Shown here: positions 18,483 through 27,839 of the stretch, piece by piece
Layout of the letters: each line of letters starts with the position of its first letter
Numbering within the stretch: the first letter of the stretch is position 1
Assembly (NCBI RefSeq): GCF_024158915.1
Contig: NZ_JAMZGF010000003.1
Span: 62,001 to 126,000, forward strand
DNA length: 64,000 bases
Source of the DNA: Chryseobacterium sp. S0630
Lineage (GTDB): Bacteria; Bacteroidota; Bacteroidia; Flavobacteriales; Weeksellaceae
Direction of reading: 5' to 3'
Notes under the pieces: model-generated
The model's database searches: none
Seen by the model: only the letters and a program-made list of their open reading frames with translations
What the model was told of the DNA's origin: nothing
Program-made: the position numbers and the translations under genes

Positions 18483-19117
18483 AATCTTCTACTTTACTCT
18501 ATAAACACCGACTTCGGAGGTTGTTTTTCTGCCCCCTGCAAGGGCAAGTTGTTTTTAGCATCGGAAATCATTTAGAGATGCTCAAAACACAACTTGCCCC
18601 TTTCGGGTGAAAGGAAATTCTATTAAAAAAGCAGATGGAGTACTGCATAGTATAAATAGAATTCAACCTCTTAAGATTCCTCTGTCTTCCTGGAACAAAA
18701 TAAGCCACAATGATTTGTAGAGACGGCATTAGAGAGAAAGCCAAAGACAGTCACTTAAAGCCAAAAACGACCATTACACAGCTTCCAAGAAAGAAATATT
18801 ATTCATTTGGATCAGAGTGAAAGCAGGATTTCCTGGCTGCGGATGTTACAGAAATCTTGAATAGTGGAAATCCAGCATGCTGGCCTTCCTGACTTCCCGC
18901 CAGCACAATATCATTTTTGAGAGACAGAAATCGGAAAATCAATCGATCAGGATTGTAAGATGGATGACATTCATTACATAATGCCGGAAGTCAATATAGC
19001 TTTCAGGAATCACGGCCAACATTCGTAATAGCTATGATTCCCTCGTGAGATTATTAAGGTTTGAATGCTTTCCATCCCTCATTCTCTACAATTTGATTTA
19101 ACTAAAATTCAATTATA
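18483..19117. other. Putative oriT / divergent control region between mobA and traA
   Basis: This 635-nt gene-free stretch has dense inverted repeats. They are: 18542-18552 with 18589-18599 (11 bp, GGGCAAGTTGT type), enclosing 18557-18562 with 18577-18582; 18616-18624 with 18655-18663 (AATTCTATT/AATAGAATT); 18826-18833 with 18866-18873 (GGATTTCC/GGAAATCC); and the perfect 12-bp palindrome CCAGCATGCTGG at 18872-18883, whose half repeats at 18900-18905. Such clusters beside mobA are typical of an oriT. The nick site itself cannot be read. Confidence 0.6.
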
Positions 19118-19885
19118 ATGACAACAAAAAAACAACCCACCATTATTGCATTTTCTACTCAAAAAGGAGGAGTTGGAAAAAGCACATTTACAACACTTAT
19201 CGCAAGTATTCTTCATTATCGGATGGGGTATCAGGTCACCGTCTTTGACTGTGATTTTCCACAGTACAGTTTACTCCAGATGAGAGAACGTGATTTGAAA
19301 ACGGTAATGCAGAATGAAATCCTAAAAAAGATGGCTCACAAACAATTTACGAGTATCAATAAAAAAGCTTATCCTATTTTCCAGAGTAAAGCCGATCAGG
19401 TTTTAGATGAAATAAAGATGTATGTTGAAGGATCCGAAATAACACCAGATGTTATCTTCCTTGATTTACCGGGGACCGTGAATACTGCAGGTATTTTACA
19501 AACCCTAACCAATGTCCATTACATTTTTTCTCCCATTACTGCCGATCGCGTCGTACTGGAGAGTACACTGAGTTTTACTGATGTTTTAACCAATGTATTG
19601 ATGAAAGAAAATCAGACAGGGATCCGAAGCATTCATTTGTTCTGGAATCAGGTGGATGGAAGAGAAAAGACAATGTTGTACAAAAATTACAGTAAGGTAA
19701 TCTCAGATTTAGGTCTACAGCTTATGGAAACAACCATTACAGACAGTAAGAGATTTCGGAAAGAAGGGGAGTTGGTAGCAAAGACGGTTTTTCGATCGAC
19801 TTTACTGCCTGCAGATCCTAAGCTGTTAGTTCAATGCAGACTGGATCAATTTATAGAAGAATTTTTGAAAATTATCAAATTATAG
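19118..19885 (+). CDS. traA: ParA-family ATPase (TraA)
   Basis: A 255-aa MinD/ParA-type ATPase. The deviant Walker A is K-G-G-V-G-K-S-T near residues 17-24, switch I follows as D-C-D-F-P-Q, and the Walker B-like F-L-D-L-P-G is present. In CTnDOT-type elements this is the first gene of the transfer operon. It may position the element or transfer complex. It begins just after the oriT-like region and lies 4 nt before the next gene. Confidence 0.85.
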   Translation: MTTKKQPTIIAFSTQKGGVGKSTFTTLIASILHYRMGYQVTVFDCDFPQYSLLQMRERDLKTVMQNEILKKMAHKQFTSINKKAYPIFQSKADQVLDEIKMYVEGSEITPDVIFLDLPGTVNTAGILQTLTNVHYIFSPITADRVVLESTLSFTDVLTNVLMKENQTGIRSIHLFWNQVDGREKTMLYKNYSKVISDLGLQLMETTITDSKRFRKEGELVAKTVFRSTLLPADPKLLVQCRLDQFIEEFLKIIKL

Positions 19886-19889
19886 CAGT

Positions 19890-20285
19890 ATGGAAAATGA
19901 TAAAAATAACAACGAGGTCCAAGGTATTGATGAACAGTATTTAATGTCTATTATGGCTGGAAGTGCCCAGAAAGAAATACCGATTCAAAATGCAGATCCT
20001 CCAAAGAACAAAGAAGTACAAAAGCATACATTGAAGAATAAGAAGAATAATGAAATAACTTATGTTGAGCAGTTTCTAACCCATCATACAATGACTAAGC
20101 GTGGTGATAAAAGTATCTATATCCGTTCTGAATATCACGAGCGTTTATCTCGTATTATTCAGATTATTGCAGAAGATCAGATTCCATTGTATGCCTATCT
20201 GGATAATATTCTGGCTTACCATTTCGAAATGTTTGAAAAGGAAATTACAGAGGATTACAATAATAAATACCGTCCAATTTTTTAA
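19890..20285 (+). CDS. traB: TraB-like DUF3408 protein
   Basis: A 131-aa soluble protein. Its C-terminal half, with K-S-I-Y-I-R-S-E-Y-H-E-R-L and L-D-N-I-L-A-Y-H-F, is the DUF3408 type found next to the ParA gene in Bacteroidetes conjugative transposons. The first 50 residues are low-complexity and charged. Function unknown; probably a DNA-binding partner of the ParA-like protein. Its stop overlaps the next start as TAATG. Confidence 0.8.
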   Translation: MENDKNNNEVQGIDEQYLMSIMAGSAQKEIPIQNADPPKNKEVQKHTLKNKKNNEITYVEQFLTHHTMTKRGDKSIYIRSEYHERLSRIIQIIAEDQIPLYAYLDNILAYHFEMFEKEITEDYNNKYRPIF

Positions 20286-20917
20286 TGTATCATTTTATGG
20301 AACAAATAATCATTATAGGTCTGCTCATTATTATCATTCTTATCCTTTCCGAAAGAAAGTTTTCCACCAGTATCCCCCATAAAGAGGACTCTTCTATGAA
20401 AATGAATATTCCAGCTATTATGGGTGAGACCAGGGAAAAAGAAAGACTGGTATTACCAATTGATGCCAATGAAAGACAAGGTCAGCCTGCTTTACTTACG
20501 GTTGATAATTTTGATTCAGAAACCAAAGAGGAATTATTAGGAGATGTTGCTTTAAAGAAAGGTCTTGATGATATTCTCATTAAAAACGATGAGCTGGAGC
20601 AAGAGGATGAAGATGGGCTATATGAAAACTCTATTATTGAAAGCGGGTTTGCTACAGGGGTTACCTTTCAGGAATTGAGTACTGTGGGGCAGTTGCTTCA
20701 GCAGGATTTGTTGGAGCTTGACTTAGAACAACAAGCAGCAGAAATAATTCAGAAAATTCAGGGAACCGAGCTTTTTGATCTGTTAGAGAATTCATTAGGA
20801 GAGGCTTCAAAAAGAATTGGCAGCTTGCTAAGGGAAAGTATTCCAGATGATGACAAGATTATTTCTTCTAAGCGGAGTAATTCTTCTGATAGTTTCGATA
20901 TTGGGGAGTTTGTTTAG
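20285..20917 (+). CDS. Membrane-anchored conjugal protein in the traC position
   Basis: A 210-aa protein with one N-terminal membrane helix (I-I-I-I-G-L-L-I-I-I-I-L-I-L) and a long acidic cytoplasmic or periplasmic tail. The start overlaps the TraB stop. The place between traB and traE is that of TraC/TraD, but the sequence does not identify it further. A convergent nuclease gene follows, which separates it from the rest of the tra genes. Confidence 0.6.
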   Translation: MYHFMEQIIIIGLLIIIILILSERKFSTSIPHKEDSSMKMNIPAIMGETREKERLVLPIDANERQGQPALLTVDNFDSETKEELLGDVALKKGLDDILIKNDELEQEDEDGLYENSIIESGFATGVTFQELSTVGQLLQQDLLELDLEQQAAEIIQKIQGTELFDLLENSLGEASKRIGSLLRESIPDDDKIISSKRSNSSDSFDIGEFV

Positions 20918-20952
20918 GCAAATTCCCCTTTAAAGATGTGATGTAACGGAAC

Positions 20953-21930
20953 TTACTCGGGTCTTTTATCAAACAATTCATGGAGTTTCTGCTGCAGAAC
21001 TTTTTTGTCAGGAAGCTGGGTCTTATATTCGGAAACCATGGTGGGGGACAGGCTTCTGCTCAGGGCATATTCTACTACTTCGCTATCTTTATCTTTACAG
21101 AGCAATACTCCAATGCTTGGATTTTCATTTTGACGTTTAACATCCCTATCCAAAGCTTCTAAATAAAAATTAAGCTGCCCCAGCTGTTCAGGTTTAAATT
21201 TGTCTGCTTTCAGTTCAAATGCGACCAGGCATTGTAAACCTCTGTGAAAGAATAGAAGATCAATATAAAAATCCGAATTCCCAACTTGTATTTTGTATTC
21301 TTCGCTGATAAAAAGAAAATCTCTGCCTAACTCCAGAATGAAGTTTTTCATCTGCAGTATCAGCCCTTTTTGAAGTTCGCTTTCACTAAACGTTTCGGGT
21401 AAGTTTAAAAAATCAAATACATAACTGTCCTTAAAGGTATTAGCAATTTCAGGGTTTGTTTCTCTCAACAGTGTTGAGAGATTTGAATTTCCGAGCATTG
21501 TTCTTTCAAAAAGACTGCTGGAGATTTGTCTTTCAAGTTCCCTAAAACTATAGTTTTCCTGTTGGGTCAGTTTGATGTAAAATTCTTGTTCTTCAATTGA
21601 TTTGCAACGTGAAAAAATAGCCAGATTATGAGACCAACTGATTTCTCTCAACAGTGTTGAGATTTTTGGAAACTCGTTGTAGGTTTCATAAAACTGCTTC
21701 ATTCTCCAAAGGTTTTTATCTGAAAATCCTTTGATTTCAGGTTCATTAGCTTGGATGTATTGAGCCAGTTCTTTGACCACAGATTGTCCCCATTCACTCA
21801 GCTCTACCTTCCTGCTGATATATTCCCCAATATTCCAATATAAATCGATCAGTTCTTCATTGACTTTTCTTATCGCATTGTTACGAGATCGGGTGATGAG
21901 TTCAATAATGTCAGTGAACCTTTTATCCAT
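20953..21930 (-). CDS. DUF1016 / YhcG-type PDDEXK nuclease
   Basis: A 325-aa protein. The N-terminal DUF1016 helical region includes L-Y-W-N-I-G-E-Y-I-S and W-S-H-N-L, and the C-terminal PDDEXK domain includes D-F-Y-I-D-L-L-F-F-H and V-A-F-E-L-K, the catalytic D...E-x-K arrangement. Many copies accompany restriction or other defence genes, but the exact role is unknown. It lies on the opposite strand inside the tra operon. Two in-frame palindromes (see repeats) encode S-T-L-L-R-E in the middle of the protein, unlike the canonical family. Confidence 0.85.
   Translation of the reverse strand: MDKRFTDIIELITRSRNNAIRKVNEELIDLYWNIGEYISRKVELSEWGQSVVKELAQYIQANEPEIKGFSDKNLWRMKQFYETYNEFPKISTLLREISWSHNLAIFSRCKSIEEQEFYIKLTQQENYSFRELERQISSSLFERTMLGNSNLSTLLRETNPEIANTFKDSYVFDFLNLPETFSESELQKGLILQMKNFILELGRDFLFISEEYKIQVGNSDFYIDLLFFHRGLQCLVAFELKADKFKPEQLGQLNFYLEALDRDVKRQNENPSIGVLLCKDKDSEVVEYALSRSLSPTMVSEYKTQLPDKKVLQQKLHELFDKRPE
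21461..21481. repeat. In-gene palindrome, copy 1
   Basis: A 21-bp palindrome (10-bp arms TCTCTCAACA/TGTTGAGAGA around one central G) lies inside the DUF1016 gene and encodes L-S-T-L-L-R-E on the minus strand. A second copy is 180 bp away, in the same frame. Confidence 0.7.
21646..21662. repeat. In-gene palindrome, copy 2
   Basis: A 17-bp palindrome (8-bp arms TCTCAACA/TGTTGAGA around a G) identical to the core of copy 1, encoding I-S-T-L-L-R-E in the same frame of the DUF1016 gene. Confidence 0.7.
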
Positions 21931-22119
21931 GATTGTCTTTTTGAAATTCGACTACAAATTTACAATTAATTATAAACGAATACTGGCAATTGTCGTGTTA
22001 GTTTAAAGCCAAAAGCTTCCTAATGATGCCATTAGCCCAAAATAATTCAAAGGCTCAAACATCTTTGTTCCATAGTTCCGCAAAGTGCGGTACATCATAA
22101 CAAATTGAAGTGTTTAATT

Positions 22120-22425
22120 ATGAAAGAACAAAGAGAAAAACTACTGGTATTAGGTTTAACCTATATAGCAGTAACAGGTGTTTTTGGTCAGGGTAATGGC
22201 AGTGCCGGAATCAATGAGGCCACACAGATGGTCACCTCTTATTTTGAACCGGCTACCCAGTTAATTTATGCTATTGGTGCGGTAGTCGGATTGATTGGAG
22301 GCGTCAAGGTTTACAACAAGTTCAGCAGCGGAGATCCTGACACCAGTAAAACGGCTGCCAGCTGGTTTGGAGCGTGTATATTCCTGATTGTAGCTGCTAC
22401 TATCCTGCGTTCATTCTTCCTTTAA
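22120..22425 (+). CDS. traE: TraE (DUF4134) conjugal membrane protein
   Basis: About 101 aa from the ATG at 22120; a TTG at 22105 would add five residues and is less likely. It has a signal-like N-terminus ending at V-F-G-Q and two further membrane helices (A-I-G-A-V-V-G-L-I-G-G and F-L-I-V-A-A-T-I-L-R). This is the VirB2/pilin-position protein of Bacteroidetes elements. It begins the second block of tra genes, after the nuclease gene. Confidence 0.88.
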   Translation: MKEQREKLLVLGLTYIAVTGVFGQGNGSAGINEATQMVTSYFEPATQLIYAIGAVVGLIGGVKVYNKFSSGDPDTSKTAASWFGACIFLIVAATILRSFFL

Positions 22426-22437
22426 AAATCTCCGATT

Positions 22438-22770
22438 ATGAATACGTATCATATCAATAAAGGAATAGGACGGACGGTAGAATTCAAAGGGTTGAAGGCA
22501 CAGTACCTGTTTATTTTCGCAGGAGGATTGTTAGGGATACTGATCTGCATGATGATCATGTATATGGGAGGCGTCAATACTTATTTGTGCCTGGTTATAG
22601 GGGCTGCCTGTAGTGGTCTTTTGATCTGGAAGACTTTCGCCTTGAATAGAAAATACGGAGAGCATGGTCTGATGAAAAGGGGAGCCCAGAAAAAACATCC
22701 CAGGTATATCATTAGCCGCAAGAGTATTTACCACTATCTGTACACTAACCGTAAAAAAACTTCAACATGA
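22438..22770 (+). CDS. traF: TraF (DUF4133) conjugal membrane protein
   Basis: A 110-aa protein with two membrane helices (residues about 23-65), V-E-F-K-G-L-K-A-Q-Y at the N-terminus and a basic tail. The position and size match VirB3-like TraF of CTnDOT-type elements. It lies 12 nt after traE and overlaps traG as ATGA. Confidence 0.88.
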   Translation: MNTYHINKGIGRTVEFKGLKAQYLFIFAGGLLGILICMMIMYMGGVNTYLCLVIGAACSGLLIWKTFALNRKYGEHGLMKRGAQKKHPRYIISRKSIYHYLYTNRKKTST

Positions 22771-25274
22771 GAAATTCCTCCAAAACGGCAACGTTGGAGA
22801 GTAAATTTCCCCTGCTTGCTATAGAAAATAATTGCATTATTTCAAAAGATGCAGACATCACAGTTTGTTTTAAGGTAAGACTTCCGGAATTATTTACGAT
22901 TGCCTCGGCTGAGTACGAAGCCATTCATTCAGCGTGGTTCAAGGCGGTTAAAACGCTTCCTGACTATACGGTCGTTCATAAACAGGATTGGTTCATTAAA
23001 GAAAATTATACTCCGGACCTTTTGAGAGAAGATCAAAGCTTTCTTTCCAAATCTTTTGAAAGGCATTTTAATGAAAGACCTTTTTTAAATCATTATTGTT
23101 ATCTGTTCATTACAAAGACCTCCAAGGAAAGAATAAGGATGCAGAGTAATTTTTCATCTTTGTGTAAAGGCAAACTGATTCCGAAAGAGATTAAGGACAA
23201 AGAGGTAATTAATCGTTTTATGGAGGCTGTCGATCAGTTTGAGCGGATTATGAAGGACAGTGGTTATATCCATTTGGAAAGAATGACCGAGGATGAAATT
23301 TCAGGTAGTGCTGAAAAATCAGGACTCCTGGAACAGTATCTCACCTTATCTCGTGAAACTCATCCTTCATTGAAGGATATCAAGCTGGGTTCAGAAGAAA
23401 TGCGGATCGGCAACAACCGGCTCAGTATGCATACCTTATCGGATACCGATGATTTACCAGGTACTGTTTCATCTCACAGCAGATATGAAAAGCTAAGTAC
23501 GGACCGCAGTGACTGTTTGCTGTCTTTTGCATCTCCTGTCGGGCTGTTATTAAGCTGCAATCACCTATATAATCAATATTTGTTTATTGACAACAGTGAT
23601 GAAAATCTGTCTAAGTTTGAAAAATCTGCAAGAAATATGCATTCACTGGCAAGGTACAGCAGAGCCAATCAGATCAATAAGGAATGGATTGAAAAGTATC
23701 TGAATGAAGCCCATTCTTTTGGTTTACAATCGATACGTGCCCACTTTAATGTGATGTCATGGTCAGATAATCCGGCTGAGTTGAAGCAAATAAAAAACGA
23801 TACGGGAAGTGCCTTAGCACTGATGGAATGTAAACCCCGTCATAACACTACAGATACAGCCACTCTGTACTGGGCAGGCATTCCCGGGAATGCTGGTGAT
23901 TTTCCGAGTGAGGAAAGTTTCTATACATTTATTGAGCCAGCGCTTTGCTTCTTTACTGAAGAAACGAACTATCAGGATTCTCCTTCTCCTTTCGGAATCA
24001 AGATGGCAGATCGTCTCACAGGGAAGCCGATTCACCTGGATATTTCTGATCTTCCCATGAAACAGGGGATTATTACGAACAGGAACAAGTTTATCCTTGG
24101 ACCTTCGGGAAGTGGCAAATCCTTTTTCACGAACCATATGGTCAGACAGTATTATGAGCAGGGAGCTCATGTGTTGCTTGTCGATACAGGAAATTCTTAT
24201 CAAGGATTGTGTGAACTGATCCAAGGGAAAACAAAAGGAGAGGATGGAGTGTATTTCACTTATACAGAGGACAATCCAATTGCATTTAATCCATTTTATA
24301 CTGATGATGGGGTTTTTGATATCGAAAAACGGGAAAGTATTAAAACACTGATTCTCACCTTATGGAAAAGAGATGATGAACCCCCGACACGATCAGAAGA
24401 AGTTGCATTGTCCAATGCAGTAAGTGGCTATATTGAAATGATTAAGACTAGCGAGCAGGATCCCTCATTTAATGGATTCTATGATTATGTCAGGGAGGAT
24501 TATCAACAAGTGCTGGAGCAGAAGAAGGTCAGGGAAAAAGACTTTGATATAGCCAACTTTCTCAATGTATTGGAGCCTTATTATAGGGGTGGGGAATATG
24601 ATTACCTGCTCAATTCCGAAAAGCAGCTGGACCTGCTGTCCAAGCGTTTCATTGTTTTTGAAATCGATGCCATTAAAGATCATAAGATTCTGTTTCCCAT
24701 TGTGACCATCATCATTATGGAAGTTTTTATCAATAAGATGAGAAGACTGAAAGGAATTAGAAAACTGATCCTCATTGAAGAAGCGTGGAAGGCCATTGCC
24801 AAAGAGGGAATGGCAGAGTATATCAAATACCTGTTCAAGACTGTCAGAAAATTCTTTGGAGAAGCCATTGTAGTGACTCAGGAGGTCGATGATATTATTC
24901 AGTCTCCAATTGTTAAGGAAAGCATCATTAATAATTCAGACTGTAAGATTCTACTTGATCAGCGTAAATACATGAATAAGTTTAATGACATTCAGGCAAT
25001 GCTCGGACTAACGGATAAAGAAAAATCTCAGGTATTGTCTATCAATATGAATAATGATCCAAAGCGACTTTACAAAGAGGTTTGGATCGGATTGGGTGGA
25101 ACGCACTCTGCGGTCTATGCCACTGAAGTATCAACTGAGGAATATCTAGCTTACACCACCGAAGAGACAGAGAAGATGGAAGTAATGAATCTTGCATCAG
25201 AACTTGATGGTAATGTAGAGCATGCTATCAAGAAGATTTCTCTAAAGAGAATCAAATCAATCAAAGACAATTAA
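22767..25274 (+). CDS. traG: TraG, VirB4-type conjugation ATPase
   Basis: An 835-aa ATPase that powers channel assembly and transfer. Walker A is G-P-S-G-S-G-K-S near residue 446 and Walker B is L-I-L-I-E-E-A-W near 665, followed by V-V-T-Q-E-V-D-D. The N-terminal part carries the VirB4/TraG-specific region. Full length for the family. The ATG overlaps traF, and traI follows after 19 nt, so it is part of one operon. Confidence 0.95.
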   Translation: MRNSSKTATLESKFPLLAIENNCIISKDADITVCFKVRLPELFTIASAEYEAIHSAWFKAVKTLPDYTVVHKQDWFIKENYTPDLLREDQSFLSKSFERHFNERPFLNHYCYLFITKTSKERIRMQSNFSSLCKGKLIPKEIKDKEVINRFMEAVDQFERIMKDSGYIHLERMTEDEISGSAEKSGLLEQYLTLSRETHPSLKDIKLGSEEMRIGNNRLSMHTLSDTDDLPGTVSSHSRYEKLSTDRSDCLLSFASPVGLLLSCNHLYNQYLFIDNSDENLSKFEKSARNMHSLARYSRANQINKEWIEKYLNEAHSFGLQSIRAHFNVMSWSDNPAELKQIKNDTGSALALMECKPRHNTTDTATLYWAGIPGNAGDFPSEESFYTFIEPALCFFTEETNYQDSPSPFGIKMADRLTGKPIHLDISDLPMKQGIITNRNKFILGPSGSGKSFFTNHMVRQYYEQGAHVLLVDTGNSYQGLCELIQGKTKGEDGVYFTYTEDNPIAFNPFYTDDGVFDIEKRESIKTLILTLWKRDDEPPTRSEEVALSNAVSGYIEMIKTSEQDPSFNGFYDYVREDYQQVLEQKKVREKDFDIANFLNVLEPYYRGGEYDYLLNSEKQLDLLSKRFIVFEIDAIKDHKILFPIVTIIIMEVFINKMRRLKGIRKLILIEEAWKAIAKEGMAEYIKYLFKTVRKFFGEAIVVTQEVDDIIQSPIVKESIINNSDCKILLDQRKYMNKFNDIQAMLGLTDKEKSQVLSINMNNDPKRLYKEVWIGLGGTHSAVYATEVSTEEYLAYTTEETEKMEVMNLASELDGNVEHAIKKISLKRIKSIKDN

Positions 25275-25293
25275 TCAACACCTATTTACACCC

Positions 25294-25926
25294 ATGAAAA
25301 ATTTAATCATTAAAACAGTATTGGTGGCATTCTTCGCTACCTTCACCCTTGCAAAAGCACAATTTGTCGTTACCGATCCTGCTAATCTTGCATCAGGTAT
25401 TTTAAACTCTGCCAATGAAATTGTGCAGACTTCATCAACGGTATCGAACGTTGTAAAAAACTTTAATGAAGTCAAGAAAGTTTATGAACAAGGCAAAGAG
25501 TATTATGACAAGCTGAAAGCCATCAACAATTTGGTAAAAGATGCCAGAAAAGTGCAACAGACTGTTTTGCTTGTAGGGGATGTTTCCGAGATGTATGTCA
25601 ATAATTTCGGTAAAATGCTCAATGATCCGAATTTCAATGCACAGGAATTATCTTCCATTGCCAATGGTTATTCAGCATTACTTACTGAGAGCACTGAGCT
25701 GCTTAAAGAACTCAAGGAAATTATTACTTCTAATGGTCTTTCTTTAAACGATAAAGAAAGAATGGATGTCATTGATCGGGTTTACAAAGAGGTCAAGGAA
25801 TACCATAATCTGGTAAGATACTATACCAACAAAAATATTTCAGTGAGCTATCTGAGAGCTAAAAAGCAGAACAACACCCAAAGGGTGTTAAATCTTTACG
25901 GAACCTCTAACCAAAAATACTGGTAA
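25294..25926 (+). CDS. traI: TraI (DUF4141) exported conjugal protein
   Basis: A 210-aa protein with a signal peptide (M-K-N-L-I-I-K...L-A-K-A-Q) and a mostly helical, probably coiled-coil mature part (V-K-N-F-N-E-V-K-K-V-Y-E-Q-G-K-E-Y). It resembles the VirB5-like DUF4141 family. traH, which sits between traG and traI in some elements, is missing here. The stop lies one nt before traJ. Confidence 0.85.
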   Translation: MKNLIIKTVLVAFFATFTLAKAQFVVTDPANLASGILNSANEIVQTSSTVSNVVKNFNEVKKVYEQGKEYYDKLKAINNLVKDARKVQQTVLLVGDVSEMYVNNFGKMLNDPNFNAQELSSIANGYSALLTESTELLKELKEIITSNGLSLNDKERMDVIDRVYKEVKEYHNLVRYYTNKNISVSYLRAKKQNNTQRVLNLYGTSNQKYW

Positions 25927-25927
25927 T

Positions 25928-26920
25928 ATGGAGCCGACGAATTTACATGAAGTTCTACGATCAGTATATGAGGAAATGATGCCTTTGTGTGCTGATATGG
26001 CCGCTGTAGCAAAAGGAGTTGCGGGTTTAGGAGCTTTGTTTTATGTTGCCATCAAAGTTTGGCAGTCCTTAAGCCGTGCTGAGCCCATTGATCTGTTTCC
26101 GATGCTCAGACCATTTGCCATAGGGATCTGTATTATGTTTTTTTCAACCATGGTGCTCGGAAGTATCAATGGTGTTTTGAGCCCTATTGTTCAGGGAAGT
26201 CATTCGATGTTGGAAAATCAGGTTTTAGATTTGAATGAATTACAAGAGAAAAAAGATCTTCTGGAGAGAGAAGCCATGCTTAGAAATCCGGAGATGGCTT
26301 ATCTGATCTCCAATGAAGAGTTTGATAAAAAGCTGGAAGAGCTTGGTTGGTCACCTTCTGATCTGGTCACCATGTCCGGTATGTATATCGAAAGAGAAAT
26401 GTTTGCTATCAAGAAAGACATACGGGATGGTTTCAGAGAGTTTCTGGAGATTCTTTTTCAGGCAGCAGCGTTGGTCATTGATACGATAAGGACATTTTTT
26501 CTGATTGTACTTTCCATATTAGGACCTATTGCTTTTGCAATTTCAGTGTGGGATGGTTTTCAGACCACTTTAACCCAATGGCTGACAAGGTACATCAGTG
26601 TGTATCTCTGGCTTCCAGTTGCTGATATTTTCAGTTCTATACTGGCCAAAATTCAGTCACTCATTTTGGAGCGGGATATTGAAATGCTGGCCGATCCCAC
26701 CTTTATTCCGGATACTTCCAATACGGTTTACATCATCTATATGGTGATCGGAATTATAGGATACTTTACTGTACCTACGGCTACAGGTTGGGTAATTCAG
26801 GCTGGCGGAGCAGGAAATTTTATGCGTAATGTCAATCAGACTGCCACGAAGTCAGGAAATATTGCTGGAGCAGCGACAGGCTCAGCAACAGGTAACATTT
26901 CAGGAAAGTTATTAAAATAA
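25928..26920 (+). CDS. traJ: TraJ, polytopic conjugal membrane protein
   Basis: A 330-aa VirB6-like protein with an N-terminal cytoplasmic helix, about five to six membrane segments (e.g. 32-49, 62-80, 185-210, 270-290) and a Gly/Ala/Thr-rich tail. It probably forms part of the inner-membrane channel. Neighbours and order match CTnDOT TraJ. Confidence 0.87.
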   Translation: MEPTNLHEVLRSVYEEMMPLCADMAAVAKGVAGLGALFYVAIKVWQSLSRAEPIDLFPMLRPFAIGICIMFFSTMVLGSINGVLSPIVQGSHSMLENQVLDLNELQEKKDLLEREAMLRNPEMAYLISNEEFDKKLEELGWSPSDLVTMSGMYIEREMFAIKKDIRDGFREFLEILFQAAALVIDTIRTFFLIVLSILGPIAFAISVWDGFQTTLTQWLTRYISVYLWLPVADIFSSILAKIQSLILERDIEMLADPTFIPDTSNTVYIIYMVIGIIGYFTVPTATGWVIQAGGAGNFMRNVNQTATKSGNIAGAATGSATGNISGKLLK

Positions 26921-26932
26921 AAATACAGTAGT

Positions 26933-27556
26933 ATGGAATTTAAATCATTAAAGAATATTGAGAGTAGCTTTAAGCAGATCCGGTTGTTTACGCTGGTATT
27001 TACAGTGTTCTGTTTTGGAGTTGTAGGAGTGGTTGTATTTAAATCTTATCAGTTTGCTGAAGAGCAGCGCCAGAAGATTTATGTGTTGGATAACGGTAAG
27101 TCTCTGATGGTGGCACTTTCTCAGGATATGTCGATCAACAGGCCTGTTGAAGCCAGAGAGCATGTCCGAAGATTTCACGAACTGTTTTTTACGGTAGCAC
27201 CGGATAAAAATGCTATTGAAAGCAATGTCAAAAGAGCCTTCAATCTTGCTGATCAATCTGCATTTAATTACTATAAAGACCTTCAGGAAAAGGGATATTA
27301 TAACAGAATTATTTCGGGGAATATTCAGCAGAGAGTGGAGGTAGACAGCTTAAAGGCCGACTTTGAAAGTTATCCATATACCGTAAAAACCTACGCCAGA
27401 CAATTTATCATCAGATCAAGCAACCTTACCATAAGAAGTCTGATCACAAACTGTTTATTGGTTAATTCAGTACGGTCTGACAGCAATCCTCAGGGATTTA
27501 CCATTGAAAAATTCAACGTCCTTGAAAACAAAGATATTGAAACCGTAGAACGTTAA
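26933..27556 (+). CDS. traK: TraK conjugal protein
   Basis: A 207-aa protein with one N-terminal membrane helix (about 20-38) and a soluble periplasmic domain with R-V-E-V-D-S and Y-A-R-Q-F-I-I-R-S motifs, as in VirB8-like TraK. It lies 12 nt after traJ and 9 nt before traL. Confidence 0.87.
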   Translation: MEFKSLKNIESSFKQIRLFTLVFTVFCFGVVGVVVFKSYQFAEEQRQKIYVLDNGKSLMVALSQDMSINRPVEAREHVRRFHELFFTVAPDKNAIESNVKRAFNLADQSAFNYYKDLQEKGYYNRIISGNIQQRVEVDSLKADFESYPYTVKTYARQFIIRSSNLTIRSLITNCLLVNSVRSDSNPQGFTIEKFNVLENKDIETVER

Positions 27557-27565
27557 AAGTACCTT

Positions 27566-27835
27566 ATGAAAAGAATAAGAGATAAAATAGAATATTACGC
27601 CTTGCAAGCGGATAATCGTTGGAAAATTCTTCCTGTTAAGCGACAGAGATTATTGACCAAGCTTTTTTTCGGAGGATATGCTTTACTCACTTTACTGGTA
27701 ATTGTTAGCATCTGCATATCGACAGTTCAGAGGAATAATGAAATATCGATCAATCATATTGATGGAGTTTCTAAAAACCCTCATACGAAAGATACCATAC
27801 AAGCTGATAAGATTAACTCATTAATAAAGAAATAA
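27566..27835 (+). CDS. traL: TraL-like (DUF3989) small membrane protein
   Basis: An 89-aa protein with a basic N-terminus (K-R-I-R-D-K-I-E), one membrane helix (about 33-52) and a short periplasmic tail. It fits the small DUF3989 protein between TraK and TraM. It ends 4 nt before traM. Confidence 0.75.
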   Translation: MKRIRDKIEYYALQADNRWKILPVKRQRLLTKLFFGGYALLTLLVIVSICISTVQRNNEISINHIDGVSKNPHTKDTIQADKINSLIKK

Positions 27836-27839
27836 AAGG

